Shown in pieces: positions 11,589 to 23,666 of a stretch of 64,000 nucleotides of DNA. Made by a program: the position numbers and the translations under genes. Within the stretch, counting starts at the first letter, position 1, and every line of letters starts with the position of its first letter. This stretch comes from Euphorbia lathyris (lineage: Eukaryota > Streptophyta > Magnoliopsida > Malpighiales > Euphorbiaceae): the NCBI RefSeq assembly GCF_963576675.1, contig NC_088911.1, positions 130,451,929 through 130,515,928 of the forward strand, read 5' to 3'. The notes beneath the pieces are model-generated. The model was given only the letters and a program-made list of their open reading frames with translations. It did no database searches and was not told the DNA's origin.

Positions 11589-11929
11589 TCACACACAGGT
11601 TTTCCTTTTCTGCATTGCTAACATGAAATTCTGTTAAATAAAGGAGAGTTAGAGGCCATTGTATCGGAATTTTTGTATGATATTCTGTTCTATTTGGGAG
11701 AAGACGGATCTGGTATAACAAGAAGTCTGCGTGAAACGGGGATTTTGTCGACATTGTTGGAAACAGGGAAGTTTTCACCTAGGCATATTTGTATGAAAAT
11801 GTTGACCCTCCATCACAGAAAGCAACGAGCCAAAAGCTGTATTCAAAGCTTCACCATTTTGAAGTGTTTTTCCTCCCTCTTCTGCATATTCGTTGCTCAT
11901 TCTTCAGAAAGATAACAGCAGTTGGCTAA

Positions 11930-12500
11930 AATTTTCTGATATAGAGACATTTTTTTGATATTTCAGAAATCAAAATGCTCCCTTTGGTAATAGTAGTGCT
12001 TAGGGGTGAGCGCGGACAGCGCGGTTCAAAAACTGAACCGAACGAAAGAAAATTTTGAAACCGAAATGTTTCAGTTTAAATTAAACTAGAATGGTTTGGT
12101 TTGGATATAAATCAAATAGATTTAAAACAAATATATATTTATTATATTTTTGTAATTCTATTATGCATTCACTTTGTTCAATTTAAACATACTCCCTAAT
12201 ATTATTTTACAATTATAATAATATAAAATATAAAATCGTCATGGTTTGTACAATTAAGATAAATCAAAATTTCTGTTAAAAATGGTGTATTGAATTCAGT
12301 TCGGTTTTATCCGATTTATAACCAAACAGAACTGATCAAACTAAAGACCGAATCAGCTTGAGTTTTAGTAACACCTTCAGAATTCCTGCAAGTGGAATGT
12401 TTGTTGCTTAGTTGACAATATAGTCAAAGTCTATAGAAGAAGAAATCGTTTTCCACTCAACGTACTTGCAGAGAAGAGTATGAAATCTTAATTGTGATTG
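11930..12500. other. intergenic; decayed AACCGAA-rich repeat
   Basis: No gene seen. From about 12001 (GGGGTGAGCGCGGACAGCG) to 12360 the sequence is rich in AACCGAA/TTCGGTT motifs like those of plant hAT-type MITEs. A similar patch is at 24836-24905. The ends could not be matched. Confidence 0.35.
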
Positions 12501-12508
12501 AATTTGAA

Positions 12509-13061
12509 TAGGGATGGCAACGGGTAGTGTACCCGCGGGTATCCGGCACTACCCAACCCTAATAGGACTACTACCCGTACCCTGTATAAAAGGGTATGGG
12601 ACGGGTATGGGATCAAAATCATTACCCGTTAGGGTAATGGGACGGGTATGGGAATACCCCCTAGGGTACCTGGTACCCGTCATAAAAAAAAATTATATTA
12701 ATAAATACCATTATTTTTTTTAGATGTAAGACATGAAATTTAAACCCCAACCATTTATTTTTCAACAATTGAGTGATACCACTAAGCTAATTTATTCTTA
12801 TTAATTAAGGTTCAATTTATTCAATTTTTAGATTGATGATTTATTAAATTTATAGTTTGTTAAATTTGTAATATTTTTTCTATTTATTGATTCTTAACGG
12901 GTAAGGGTACCCGTGGGTACCCGCGAATTAAATGGGAAGGGTATGGAATGTAAAAAGTATACCCGTTAGGGTAATGGGACGGGTACGGGTAATTAAAAAA
13001 TAAAAGGGTAAGGGTTTGGAAATGACATTACCCGCGGGTACCCCACCCGTTGCCATCCCTA
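12509..13061. mobile_element. non-autonomous hAT element between convergent genes
   Basis: Terminal inverted repeats TAGGGATGGCAACGGGT and ACCCGTTGCCATCCCTA are flanked by a perfect 8-bp duplication AATTTGAA (12501-12508 and 13062-13069). The subterminal regions carry many ACCCGT/GGGTA repeats in both orientations. 553 bp, no transposase frame. It lies between the 3' ends of the NDUFAF4-like and carrier genes. Confidence 0.88.
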
Positions 13062-13473
13062 AATTTGAACAACGAGAATACACGAAATTCACATGCACAA
13101 AAATACCGCAAAAAAGTAAAAGAAAAAGAGGTCTATTATACCGGTTAACTTTCTAGGACATAAAACAAACTCAGATATTGTATTATCAAAAGAATACAAA
13201 ACTCCTCTTAGCAGCTACTATATCTAATTTTCCCCCTCATTGTCTTACTGTACAAACAAACACTTGCATGCCTGTATGAATATGATGCTATATCAAAGGG
13301 AAACACTTATTCACTCCGCCTTTTGAGAGGAAAGAATAACACAATAAATGATCTAAAAAGAAAACAAGATGAATTAGGCGAAATTTTAGGGAATTCCGCG
13401 TCCTCCATAGGACACTCTGTTAGATTGCGACACGGTGCTCCCTAAAAACACCTAAGAATTAGTAGTTAGTCTC

Positions 13474-16400
13474 TCAAGTCCAAAGAGACTCTAGCCAGTC
13501 CGATAAGAATTCATAAGCTACAAATGTTACAGCACCAGCTGGTGCAGCCTTTATAGTTGATGGGAGAATGCCTTTGTAGAGACCAGCCATACCCTCTGCG
13601 TGCAGGATTCGTCTTAGCGCATCGAGCATGTTTGTGTAAGCCCGGTGCTCGATCGGAGCACCGTACCTAGGGTGCCTCCTCAGCCCTTCAACCTGCAACA
13701 ACCAAAGCCAAAAACAAGGAAAGAGGGGTTTCTCAAGCAATGGGTAAAATACATTAATGGATCCTCTGAGCTATACTGCTACTAACATTATGAGCCCTAA
13801 TAAATCGTTGTGAATTCTCAAACAACCGATTTAGCATCAGGAGATGAGACATCATGAATTCCCAAGGAATTTAGATTCACCAACTTCCAAGTTATTATCT
13901 TCAGTTGTTGGGGTAAAATGCAACGAAGGTTATTGAAGTTAAAAGTTTTGTGTTCACAAAGATCACTGAACTTCACATTTTATTTCAATAGTCGTTCCAG
14001 CCAATTTGTGAACAAAAACTCACTGGAATGCTGACATCTCATAAAAGACAGTTGACCATCTACCAGCTAACAGCACGTCAGAAATGTTTGATCCCTGTCC
14101 GACGTGGCATTTCGTTGGCATTTACTCAACTGTCTTTTGTATCACCGTGTGAGTTTTTACACACAAATTAGCCCGGAATGAGTTTTTACACTGCAATTTA
14201 CCCTCAATTACTACTATGAACAAACATGTTAAGGCAAAAGTAACTTTCTATTGATTAAAAGGGTTCTTCAATTTGATTTTCTCACAGAACACATGTAATC
14301 ACTGGAGTAGACAGACATACCTGGAACCTTTTCTTGACCACATCAAGAGGATGACAAACGAGTTTGGCACACGTCCCAGCCGCCAATCCACAGAGAAAAA
14401 GCTGAAAGCTTGAGATATTGTTCTCAGTGCCGGTCGAGCTTGTATTAGAAGATCTGTGGTGGTTCCAGGCCTAGAATTGAAAGCAGCAAAATAGTTTCAA
14501 AGATAGCTCGGCATGTATAGGTAAAAAGTGGAAAAAAAAAGCATCAACCAACTCTTCATATACAGGTAATAGTAATGCAAAAAGACCATAACACAATCTT
14601 ATCATTTGGAGCTTCCCTTGAAAAAACAATATTTCTCCCTTAGAGAAGAATGTATTTTAGAGTGCAATTCGTAAGCATTCCACGACTCGTAGAATGGATA
14701 AATTACATTCATGACCCCTGAAATATAACGCTATTGAACTGTAACGCTACTAACAGTATGGCTTCTAAACTTCATTTCTTAACATAAAAATAGTTGAACT
14801 CGCATTATTGTAACATTAAACTCGAAATCAACAAAAATCAGTTAAAAAATTAACAAGATGATGAGGGTAAAATAGGTATTGACCATAACTTTGTGACATG
14901 AACAAAAAAAGAGTCAACAATGCAGTCAAACTTGTCCAAGTAATCATTTAGTTATTATGTTTTTAAATATTTTTGTTGATTTAGACTTTAATGTTACAGT
15001 AATGTAAACTTGAGGATTTTTATGTCAAGAAATGAAATTAAGGGGACATAATGTTAGTAACCCTATAGTTCAGGGGTCATAGGTGCAATTTACCCTCGCC
15101 ATGGATGCGTTTTTTACCCCTCCTAAAACCTTAACATTTATGACCATCCAATGGAACTTTTTGAGTATGGCAAAGATTATTCAGCTGCACAGCGTCAGGA
15201 ACACTAGCTACAGTATATTACAATTAAATCGTCTTTAATAAAAGCCTAACAGCGTATTCCTTTGAAAAACATATGCTCAAGTATATCTCAATTTATAATG
15301 AACAAAAAAAAGGAACTAAAACCAGAATTTCACATCTTCGAACATAAAGTTGTAAATCAACAAATAGTGACTAATCTAGAAAGTGCATTTCACATGACTT
15401 TTTGGAACGTCAAAACATTATGATCTGATATACAATTTGTCATCGTATCATGTCAATAGCTTGAGGGGCTTCAATTCATTTATTTCCTTAACCCTAGAAG
15501 GTACTATACACACCTAGAAAAGAATATTTGACTTAAAAGGGAGATAAATAGTACCATGGTCCAGCGTTTAAATGTATCGTATGTGCCAAACTGGAGCCCA
15601 GCATAAGGAATGATCTCAACAAGTGTTGGTGATAATCCAGCATATAAACCTCTTAACCCGCGATTATTCACAATGTCAACGAATGCAGACCTCATAGTTG
15701 GATACACCTAAATAACCACGCTCATTAGTCAACTGACAAATATACAGTCAAAACATTCAAAGTTATTTCCAGAGACACTGCATCTATAACAAAAAAGAAG
15801 AAATGAATGTTCATGAGCATTTAAAACTTATACAGGGGCATTTGAAGTAAGTGGTCCATGACTCAATATAATGGTTTACATGAGAACTCTAATGGAAGGC
15901 CCAAACAGGGCAGCATGACAACTGCCAAAACCTCAGATTTGACAGCATATGACACACCACGACTTAAAATAAGTAGAGGCTAGCCTCACCGAATCTATAT
16001 GCCAAAAGTGTTGCAATGCAAATATAATAGAACTAGACTAGGTTACACAGCTCTTCTCTGCCTGGGTGTAGCCAACAGAAAACGCAACATTTGAGCTCTC
16101 AAATGCAAAATTGAAACATCCACCCAACATGCTAGACGATTGAATAGATATGGCAAAAACCATATGACCCATGTGGAAGTAGAGGATATTCTCATCACCA
16201 CAATGCCTGTAAGCTCACTTCAAACATTAACATAAAGGAACAAATTAAATTAGGTCAAATACACTCCTGCATTCTATCAGTAAGAAGTACGCAAACAGCG
16301 TGATAGACCTTCAAATAATGTGTACTTGGAACTGTTGCCAAAAAGAAAATCATAATCATAACAGTTACAAGAGAAACCCAAAGCAGAAAATGATTCAGGA

Positions 16401-18061
16401 ACGTGCATATGAATAAAGTCATGATAAGAACATTAAATCACTTGAGAAAACGAAAGTATTTATTTTAGATATAGATAAACGCATTCTATACCTTAGGTTC
16501 ACCCTGTGACGCCAGTATGGTTCTCAAAAGATCAAATGGGTATGATCCGACTGTTGCTGCACACCCAGCAAACGCCCCACTGACATAAGAGAGGTAAGGA
16601 CTCAAGTGGATGTGATTTTCTGTGTCACCAAAGATAACAACAAGCCCACAAAAATTAAGAAAAGGAAAACAACAGAAAATGACAGTACAACTAACAAAAA
16701 ATATTTTTCGGAATCTCTAAAAAACCTGAAAACACATTTTACATGAATCAATACCGTACACAGCACAAGAAATTATAGCTATTAACAGCCTACTTCGATA
16801 TTAAGCTCTCAAAACACCATCGTAATTGCTTTATATTATAAAAAAGCAAGAAATCATCATTAAAAAAAAGAGCAACCACCAACATCACAGACAGTTTCTA
16901 GGTCATAATATTCCAACAATGATAATTTATAAAATAGCACAGACATATACCAGGAAATATTTTAGGTAAGGCTTCGACAATTAAACAGGTAAGAAACTCA
17001 CTATTTCATGCTTTCGTATTGTTTGTTTATCATGAATGAATATGAATGATAATAATAAAGGCGAAATACAGAACCAAATAATATTACCACCACAAAAAAT
17101 TCAATTTTATTTATGAAAAAAGTATAATAATACCTGACTTTGTAGAACCAGAAGCATAAGTTTTCAATTTGTGTAACACTGTAAATTGTATGGCAGTATA
17201 TGGCATAACCATGAGTAAAGCTGGTACATTTCCACGCCAAAAACCCTAAATCAATCAACAGTCTCGGATGAATGAAGAATAGGCTACAAGGTAAATACAA
17301 AATTGACTGCGGAACTAACTAAAACAAACAGTATTAAGATGCTACTGCATATCTTTAAACAGAAGGAATTCACATACCGCCAAACCTTCCTCTCTTAATA
17401 TATCCTTGCTTGCTTGTAACATTCCTGTGTACTTAGATGGTGTGCTCATAGTTCCACGAACTAAAGCCCATGAAGAAGTTGGCTCCAGTTGAACCTGCCA
17501 AAAATGTCACCATTTATTTTCAGTATCACTATCTGTGTAGACTGCATATCAAGTTCCATCCACATGAAAAGTTGAAGCTCATGGATGCATGAGAAAGCTC
17601 AAGCTTTATAATTCAACAATAGAACATTTGAAACAGAGATGTACTGAAATAGACACACAGAGACATTTAATTTTCAAAAACTGCAAAACACAAAAGGCGT
17701 TCGAAATAGAGAAATAATGAAACAGAGGATCACACACTGACATTCAATTTTTCAAGAATACACGGAAAAACATAAAAGAAGGGGATTTTCCTGCAATTCT
17801 TCAATGCAAAAGCTAATAAAAGTTCAAAACTAAAAGAACAACAAATAAACTCACCCAATTTTGCACTCGGGAAAAAAAAAAAACCAGATAAACATTCGTA
17901 GGTTCAAATTCTGCACAATTTAACAGTAAAAGAAAAAAAAATACCTGGAATCTAATCTTAATAACATCGAGAGGCGATGTAACCGTTCGAGATACCGCAC
18001 CAGCTAGAGCTCCAGCAGTGGTATCAATCAACGCCCGTTTGAGCTGCCCCGGTTCTCCCAT
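13474..18061 (-). CDS. TPC: mitochondrial thiamine diphosphate carrier, seven exons
   Basis: The minus-strand exons are 18061-17945, 17494-17378, 17245-17134, 16619-16492, 15707-15555, 14470-14321 and 13692-13474. They join in frame through GT-AG introns to 331 residues, the usual length of this family. Three mitochondrial-carrier repeats are present, each with the PX[DE]XX[KR] signature: PLDVIK (30-35), PFDLLR (143-148) and PLDVVK (250-255). The wording (for example [34 protein letters not shown] and [17 protein letters not shown]) matches the plant thiamine diphosphate carrier subfamily. That subfamily exchanges cytosolic ThDP across the inner mitochondrial membrane to supply pyruvate and 2-oxoglutarate dehydrogenases. 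Six transmembrane helices are expected. Introns 5 and 6 contain foldback MITEs. No disabling change was seen. Confidence 0.9.
13911..14213. repeat. foldback MITE in carrier intron 6
   Basis: Ends GGGTAAAATGCA and TGCAATTTACCC are inverted copies, and GAGTTTTTACAC/GTGTTCACAAAG-type subterminal motifs also pair loosely. It lies inside the intron between exons 6 and 7 and has no coding capacity. A one-sided fragment of the related family (GGGTAAAATACATTAATGG) is at about 13743-13800. Confidence 0.45.
14696..15095. repeat. foldback MITE in carrier intron 5
   Basis: The left half starts GGATAAATTACATTCATGAC and the right half ends in its complement (GGGGTCATAGGTGCAATTTACCC at 15073-15095). The interior arms contain ATGACCCCTGAA/TTCAGGGGTCAT and TTAACATTACAAT-type blocks. 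It is the second and better-preserved copy of the family seen at 10611-10962. Confidence 0.6.
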
Positions 18062-18173
18062 TGCCAGATAAATTAACCCTCTCCTTCTCTCTCAGGCTAA
18101 GCCGATTATGCGAAGACCTAACCACCCAAATTCAAGAAACACTAGACCATCAATGACATGGCCATAACAACAA

Positions 18174-18182
18174 TTAGGGTTT
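18174..18182 (-). promoter_or_regulatory. telo-box upstream of the carrier gene
   Basis: On the minus strand the bases read AAACCCTAA, a plant telo-box, about 115 bp upstream of the start codon at 18061. Telo-boxes are common in promoters and leaders of housekeeping genes. Function here is inferred. Confidence 0.4.
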
Positions 18183-18598
18183 CGAATAAACTTGAAGAAA
18201 GAATTCTAACTTGGGATTGAAAAAGAGATTACCAGTAAAGAGAAAGAGAAAGTTAGTAAGTGAAAAGGGGCGGCTTCCATCTAATTTTATAACGTCCACT
18301 TTTTGCCGCCGCCTTACTGATTCCGAGCGGCGAGCGGACACGGAGAGGTGGATTTTGGGAAGGAATAGAATTCAGAGCAGAGGAGTAGAAAGAAAGAAGG
18401 AGACGAAATAATCAATTAATCCTTGCCTTATAAAATGTAAATACTTGAAATAAATAAGATTGTGATTGTCTTTTTTATTTTTCTCTAAATTATAATTCCT
18501 TTTTATTTTTCATAATCATCTAAATCTTTTATTAGTGGATTTTTGTAAGAGAGATTTTTTTTTCTATTTTGAACTTGGATGTATACTATTTTTTTAAT

Positions 18599-19150
18599 GG
18601 GATAAGGTGTAAAAAATACTTTAACGTTTATAACCAGGGGTGATTTTATTCTAATGTTTAAAATGATGCAATTTTACTCCTAAAGTTAGCAGTTAAAAGC
18701 AATTTTATTCCTAACGTTGACAAGTTTGGTCAATTTCAGACATTATTATAAAACACAGATATTTTGTTCCTTATTCTGTACTAATTGTATATCAGTTCGT
18801 TTAAAAAAAAGATTATATTTTATGTGGTTCAATAATAGGATTGAAGTTTAGTTTTTATTAATTTGGCGAAATATTTTGAATTTTTTGACCTAATCATAAA
18901 ATCGACAGTATATTTTTTATTTTTTTCCACGTCTAATCATATGATTATGATCTGTCACTAATTAATGATAAAATGACTCATATGTGAAATGTAGATGACA
19001 AGATTCATGAAAATTGACCAAACTTAACAACGTTAAGAATAAAATAGTTTTTAGCTGTCATCGTTAAGGGTAAAATTTCACAATTTTAAACGTTAGAAAT
19101 AAAATTTCTCCTGATTGTAAACGTTAGAAATGCTTTTACACTTCACCTTT
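18599..19150. mobile_element. Mutator-like foldback MITE (GGATAAGGTG family)
   Basis: The left arm (18599-18760) and right arm (about 19010-19150) are long imperfect inverted repeats containing blocks such as GACAAGTTTGGTCAATTT and its complement AAATTGACCAAACTT-like sequence, plus repeated TAACGTT motifs. Related copies are at 27770-28340, where a 9-bp TSD is clear, and one arm is at about 58366-58452. The right end is modified by the duplication described at 19126-19277. Confidence 0.65.
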
Positions 19151-19277
19151 GGGAATGGAAAGAATTTCCGTGGCCAGCAGTCCCACCCATAGAGGTGCAA
19201 ACCATCTGCGAAAGGGATAGTCATTGTTGTCGACGGTGGATACCCTTACGAACCAAAAAAGAAATGCTTTTACACTT
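19126..19277. repeat. 18-bp direct repeat flanking a 116-bp insert
   Basis: AGAAATGCTTTTACACTT occurs at 19126-19143 and 19260-19277. The 116 bp between are much more GC-rich (GTGGCCAGCAGTCCCACCC, TTGTCGACGGTGGATACCC) than the surroundings. The layout resembles a target duplication or repair-associated filler at the end of a MITE. The insert's origin is unknown. Confidence 0.5.
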
Positions 19278-19566
19278 TTTTTTTTATTATTAATGATATT
19301 TGCTATAGAAAAATTAACAAGGTGTAACTATTCAGCTTTTAGTGTCAATACTAAGCAATTATTTTCTTACAAGTAGGAGAAATTAAGAAAATTACCTTGT
19401 TTATGAGGTTTCTTTTTGGTATCATTTTGTTGTTATTTTATTTTAAACAAGAAGAAACTTTCATTAAGAAACCTCATAAATTGAGGAAGTGAGTCCCAAA
19501 AAGTAGAATTAGGATAAGGAAAGAAGATAATTGCTAACACACCTGTTAGCTTTCCTGCTAACTTTA

Positions 19567-20679
19567 GCCCTTGTTTGGGAGGAGGTTAATGGGCGTAATG
19601 GAAGGTTAAGTATTGAGTTAACTTTGTTTGTGAGTTATTTTTTTGAGAGTAAATGGAGGTTAATGAGGTTAAATGTTTACTTCCTCTAACCTCCAAACTC
19701 TAACCTCCAAATTGGGGGTTAATGGGAGTAACGTAAACTTTTTTAAAATTTCTTGTCTGTAAATTTAACCTTCCCTCCCCTCCATATTTAAACTCCCAAA
19801 CAAGGTTAAACATTTAACCTCATTTACATCCTATAAACTCCCAAACAAGGTTAATTGTTAACTTTTCGTTCCATCACTTCCCTTCCCTTTCCGTTACCTA
19901 GGGGTGCAACCGAGCCGAACCGAGCCGAACCCTAGGTAGGCTCGGTATTGGCTCGTTAATATCTCGAGCCGAGCCCTCTCGAATCGAGCTTTGACGAGTT
20001 TTGACCGAGCCGAATCTGACCGAGCTTTGACCGAGCCGAGCTTTTATCGAGCTTCTAACGAGCTTTAACCAAATTCATCATACATACATAGAATAAGTAG
20101 CGTAAAAAATAGAAAAGCCTTATAACATACTCCATATGAGTTTAAAATATTTATAAAGAAAAACAAGCATGTTATTGTCGAGATTCCAAACCAGTATATA
20201 GTACTTGTGATCGGAAAACATAAGTTCGGAGAAAAATTTCAAACAATGACATATATATTAACTTTGTAATGTATTTTATTCCTTATCAAAACCTAATTGT
20301 CTCGCTAAAGACTCAAATGTCTAAACTTTTTTTGTGTCATTTTTTATATGTATTAAATCTCATTTGATTTGTGAATTGTGATGAAAACTAAATAACTAAT
20401 GAAATATATATTAAATATATATAATGAAATATATATAGTAATTAAAAATAATCGAGCCTGCTCGCGAGCTTTCGAGCCGAACCTGAGGAAGCTCGGACTC
20501 AGCTCGTTAGTGCTCGAGCCGATCCCGAACTCGAGTCGAGCCATATCGAGCCGAGCTTTGATCGAGCTTTCACCGAACCGAGTTCGAATAGTTTACGAAC
20601 TATCAAGGCTCGCTTGCACCCCTACCGTTACCTCCTTTAACTCTCCCCTCCGTTAACCTCCAAACTCCTAAACAAAGGC
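19567..20679. mobile_element. PIF/Harbinger-type MITE carrying a nested hAT
   Basis: The left end GCCCTTGTTTGGGAGGAGG and the right end (minus strand GCCTTTGTTTAGGAGTTTGG) are inverted, flanked by TTA on both sides (19564-19566 and 20680-20682), the PIF/Harbinger target. Subterminal GGAGGTTAATGG motifs repeat in both orientations. The original body is about 380 bp; the rest is the hAT element inserted at 19899-20624. Confidence 0.7.
19899..20624. mobile_element. non-autonomous hAT nested in the Harbinger MITE
   Basis: Ends TAGGGGTGCAACCGAGCC and GGCTCGCTTGCACCCCTA are flanked by a perfect 8-bp duplication CCGTTACC (19891-19898 and 20625-20632). Subterminal arrays of GAGCCGA/GAGCTTT motifs occur at both ends. 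726 bp with no transposase. It is younger than the element it interrupts. Confidence 0.88.
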
Positions 20680-20694
20680 TTAAACCTAATACAT

Positions 20695-22990
20695 CTTGTA
20701 GTAATCTTACAACAACTTTTGATAATCTTGTACACTTCTGAAACATCTACTACCTTACTCAAGTATTATGTAAGTTATTCGCTTCGATCCAATCTAAAGT
20801 TTCCTTAAAACACATTACCTCATCTATAAAGAGAATACCAACCTCTTGTAACTGTTGGAGTCTGAGAAACAATCATCATTTCCAAGTGACTTCAACTGAC
20901 CATGTCAAAACTCATACGCGTATTGTCTGAATCCATATCTACATCAATAAACTCCCCCCACCCCAATAACAGCCGGTGGATTGCAAGTTTGTTATTCTCG
21001 CGTGACATTGATAACTTGCTTTGAAGGCATATTAGCTGGAATAATTTTCTTATTCCAAAACCAATGGTTGTGTTGCCTCCAAATCATCAACAAGTGCATG
21101 CACATCCATGCGTAGGCGAGGCAATATTGCATCTAACCAATGAGAGAACTCGGCGATTTGAATAGCTAACAAATATCTCTTTGCACTCCGCCAACACTTT
21201 GCAGCATAGCCATAGTCAATAAATATGTGCGTATTATGTTCTCTTATTTCATTACAAATGAACATGCATTGACCACATTAATACCTTTTAGAAGTAGAAG
21301 TTCTCAGTTTGGCAAGAAATTAACACAAATTAGCCATATGAAAAAAAATTAAATTTTGGATGGATATTCAACTTCACATCTTAATTCATATGTCATTCCT
21401 CTCAGCCACCCATTGAAGAAAAACACTGGTTAGAAATAAGTTTGTAGCCTGAACAGACCCACGTATTTTTCAAAATGCCATATATCATACTATCATCCAT
21501 ATCCAAATTACATGTCAGCATGGCTAAAATGTTACTCACAACAATCGAATCAAAAATCTCTTCAAGCATTTGCACATTCTAACCAACTCCTCCTCCTTCA
21601 AAAAGATCTCCAACAAGCAAATCCCCCACTTTTCTTTTACTTAAGTAATAGACTTAAAATTGTTATCATTTATAATCCAAGGATCGGATCACTCCTTTCG
21701 AACTTCCCAAACCCACCTTAACCCTACAACCTTTCGCAAAAGTACCCCAAATTTCAAGATGCTCCTCCACTAGGCTCAAATTGTTAATCGTCTGAGTCGT
21801 CCAAAAAATCCCTTTATGGAAATACTTAGCTTTGATAACCCTACAAGTAAGAGCATCCGGTTTGAAGATCAAGTTTCGAGCTTTCTTATCAAGCTTTGCA
21901 AGGTTAAAGGATTGAAAATGTCAAAAATTGATTCCTCCACACTCATTCCAAACATAACTGAAGCCTAATGAATTATCTCTTTAGCTCTAGTCGACCCTAC
22001 CAAAAAGAGTTCGCTATTCTTTGAAGCTCCTCGCGTAGAGAAATATGAAGCATAAAAATACTCGTACAAAAATAGGAAATAACAAGAGCTACATATTTGA
22101 GAACTTCCCTTCCAGGGCCGACCTGGGCCTAGGCCTGGGGTGCATCAGTCTAGGGCCCAGGGTTGGAGGGGGCAAAAAAAAGAAATTTAGTGTTACATGT
22201 ATTTATAAAAGTTAATTTTTTTTTAATATAGATAGTGATATAATCATATAGGAGGAGGGGCCTAATTCTTTCTTAAAGTCCATTGATAAAAAAAAAATTA
22301 AAGGGGATACATAATCTTTACATTTTAATTAGTAAATTTTATATTAAATGAGCCGTATTGCTTATTTTGCCTAGGGCACCTAAATTGTGAGGACCGACCC
22401 CTTTCCATTCCTACATGAGACAACAATCTATCACCCTATTTAAAAAGTCTTTGCCACAATCTATCTCGAAGATAACTGAAAATAGAATGCTTCTTTCTTA
22501 TAATAAGCAAAATAACCTAAAGGAATAATATGACCAATCGCATTTCTGTTCAAGTGCACATGGTATCTGACAAAAGTCAAACCTAACATCATCTAATCTA
22601 CAAAAACGATTATCAAAACCAAGCCTTGTCATTAATGCATGAAGATATGACCAATTAATACTTTCATAGGCTTTGTTAATGTTAATTTTGAAAGTCACAC
22701 TCATTGTTTTTCAATGATTCTCCACTTCATTGAATGAATTATCTCAAAATCCACAATAACATTATCTGATATAGAGCAGTCAGCCACAAAGCAAATTGCT
22801 CATTAGAATTATACTATGGAAAATGAGTTTGAGTCCATTATCCAAGACTTTAGACACAATTTTATAGATGGCATTGCAAAGAGAGATATACGAAGATCCT
22901 TCGTAGATGTAGGGGTATCAACCTTCCAAATAAGAATCACACTAGTGGAAGCAAGATGAGAAAGAAATACCCCTACTTGAAACCAACCAT
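20695..22990 (-). pseudogene. decayed LINE remnant (RT, zf-RVT, RNase H pieces)
   Basis: Minus-strand fragments resemble plant L1-type LINE ORF2. 22704-22498 encodes a reverse transcriptase block (INKAYESINWSYLHALMTRL), 21872-21666 the post-RT segment (DALTCRVIKAKYFHKG), and 21265-21050 plus sequence to about 20880 the zinc-finger/RNase H region. Frames are broken many times and the catalytic aspartates cannot be followed, so it is long dead. A small hAT-like element interrupts it at about 22117-22399. Confidence 0.65.
22117..22399. repeat. possible hAT-type insertion in the LINE remnant
   Basis: GGGCCGACCTGGGCCT at the left and GAGGACCGACCCC at the right are inverted and resemble the GGTCGGTCC ends of plant non-autonomous elements. 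Flanks CCCTTCCA and CCTTTCCA would be an 8-bp duplication with one mismatch. Confidence 0.45.
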
Positions 22991-23540
22991 ATCAAACAAT
23001 ATAAACATTTGAGCTAAATATAAAGCCAAAAGTGTTGATACAAAGTAGGATTCAATCCATACGGATTAGGAGAATTTTCAGGATGCACTAAGTGCCGTTT
23101 TTCGGAGCTGTTTTTTTTGTCTTTTAAATCTAAATACGAGATAAATAATGGTTTGATAAAATTTCGAAACAACTGTTTTTAGTATAAAAATCAACTAACA
23201 TCCATTACTTAACATCAACAACAAATAAAAACATGTGAACTAAACCGGCCTAAATCTTTTTATTAAATAACTTTTGTAATTACACATATAATTAATTATG
23301 AAACTATGTAAAGAGAGGCGTAGCAACAACAACCACACCTTATACTTTTACATCAAATACCAAAATTAATTTATTTTTATTTAGCTAAGAAAACCAAACT
23401 AAATAGACTTTTAGTTTAACAAAAATTAGGAATACATTACATTTTCAGGTGCAATTTCAAACCTTTTTATTTTTTATTTTTCCTTTTTCAGATACCAAAT
23501 ATTCAACCAACATGAATAAATTGACTTTATTTTTTCTTAA

Positions 23541-23550
23541 TATATAAATA
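23541..23550 (+). promoter_or_regulatory. TATA box of the SRC2-like gene
   Basis: TATATAAATA lies 117 bp upstream of the ATG at 23667 in an AT-rich promoter. A leader of about 90 nt would follow. Confidence 0.55.
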
Positions 23551-23666
23551 AACACTTGAGATTTAATTAATTAATTTATTTATTTTCTTACCACTCGAGC
23601 TTTATTTTAATTACGCACAAAAAATTAAAAAATTAGTCTCAAAACTCAACTCGAGTTTCCCCAAAA

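Noticed and set aside
11428..11915. Frames overlapping the last exon and 3' UTR of the NDUFAF4-like gene
   Set aside because: Antisense or UTR frames with no protein-like pattern.
18211..18411. 66-residue basic frame upstream of the carrier gene
   Set aside because: Lies in the leader/promoter of the opposite-strand gene; Lys/Arg-rich from purine-rich sequence, no homology recognised.
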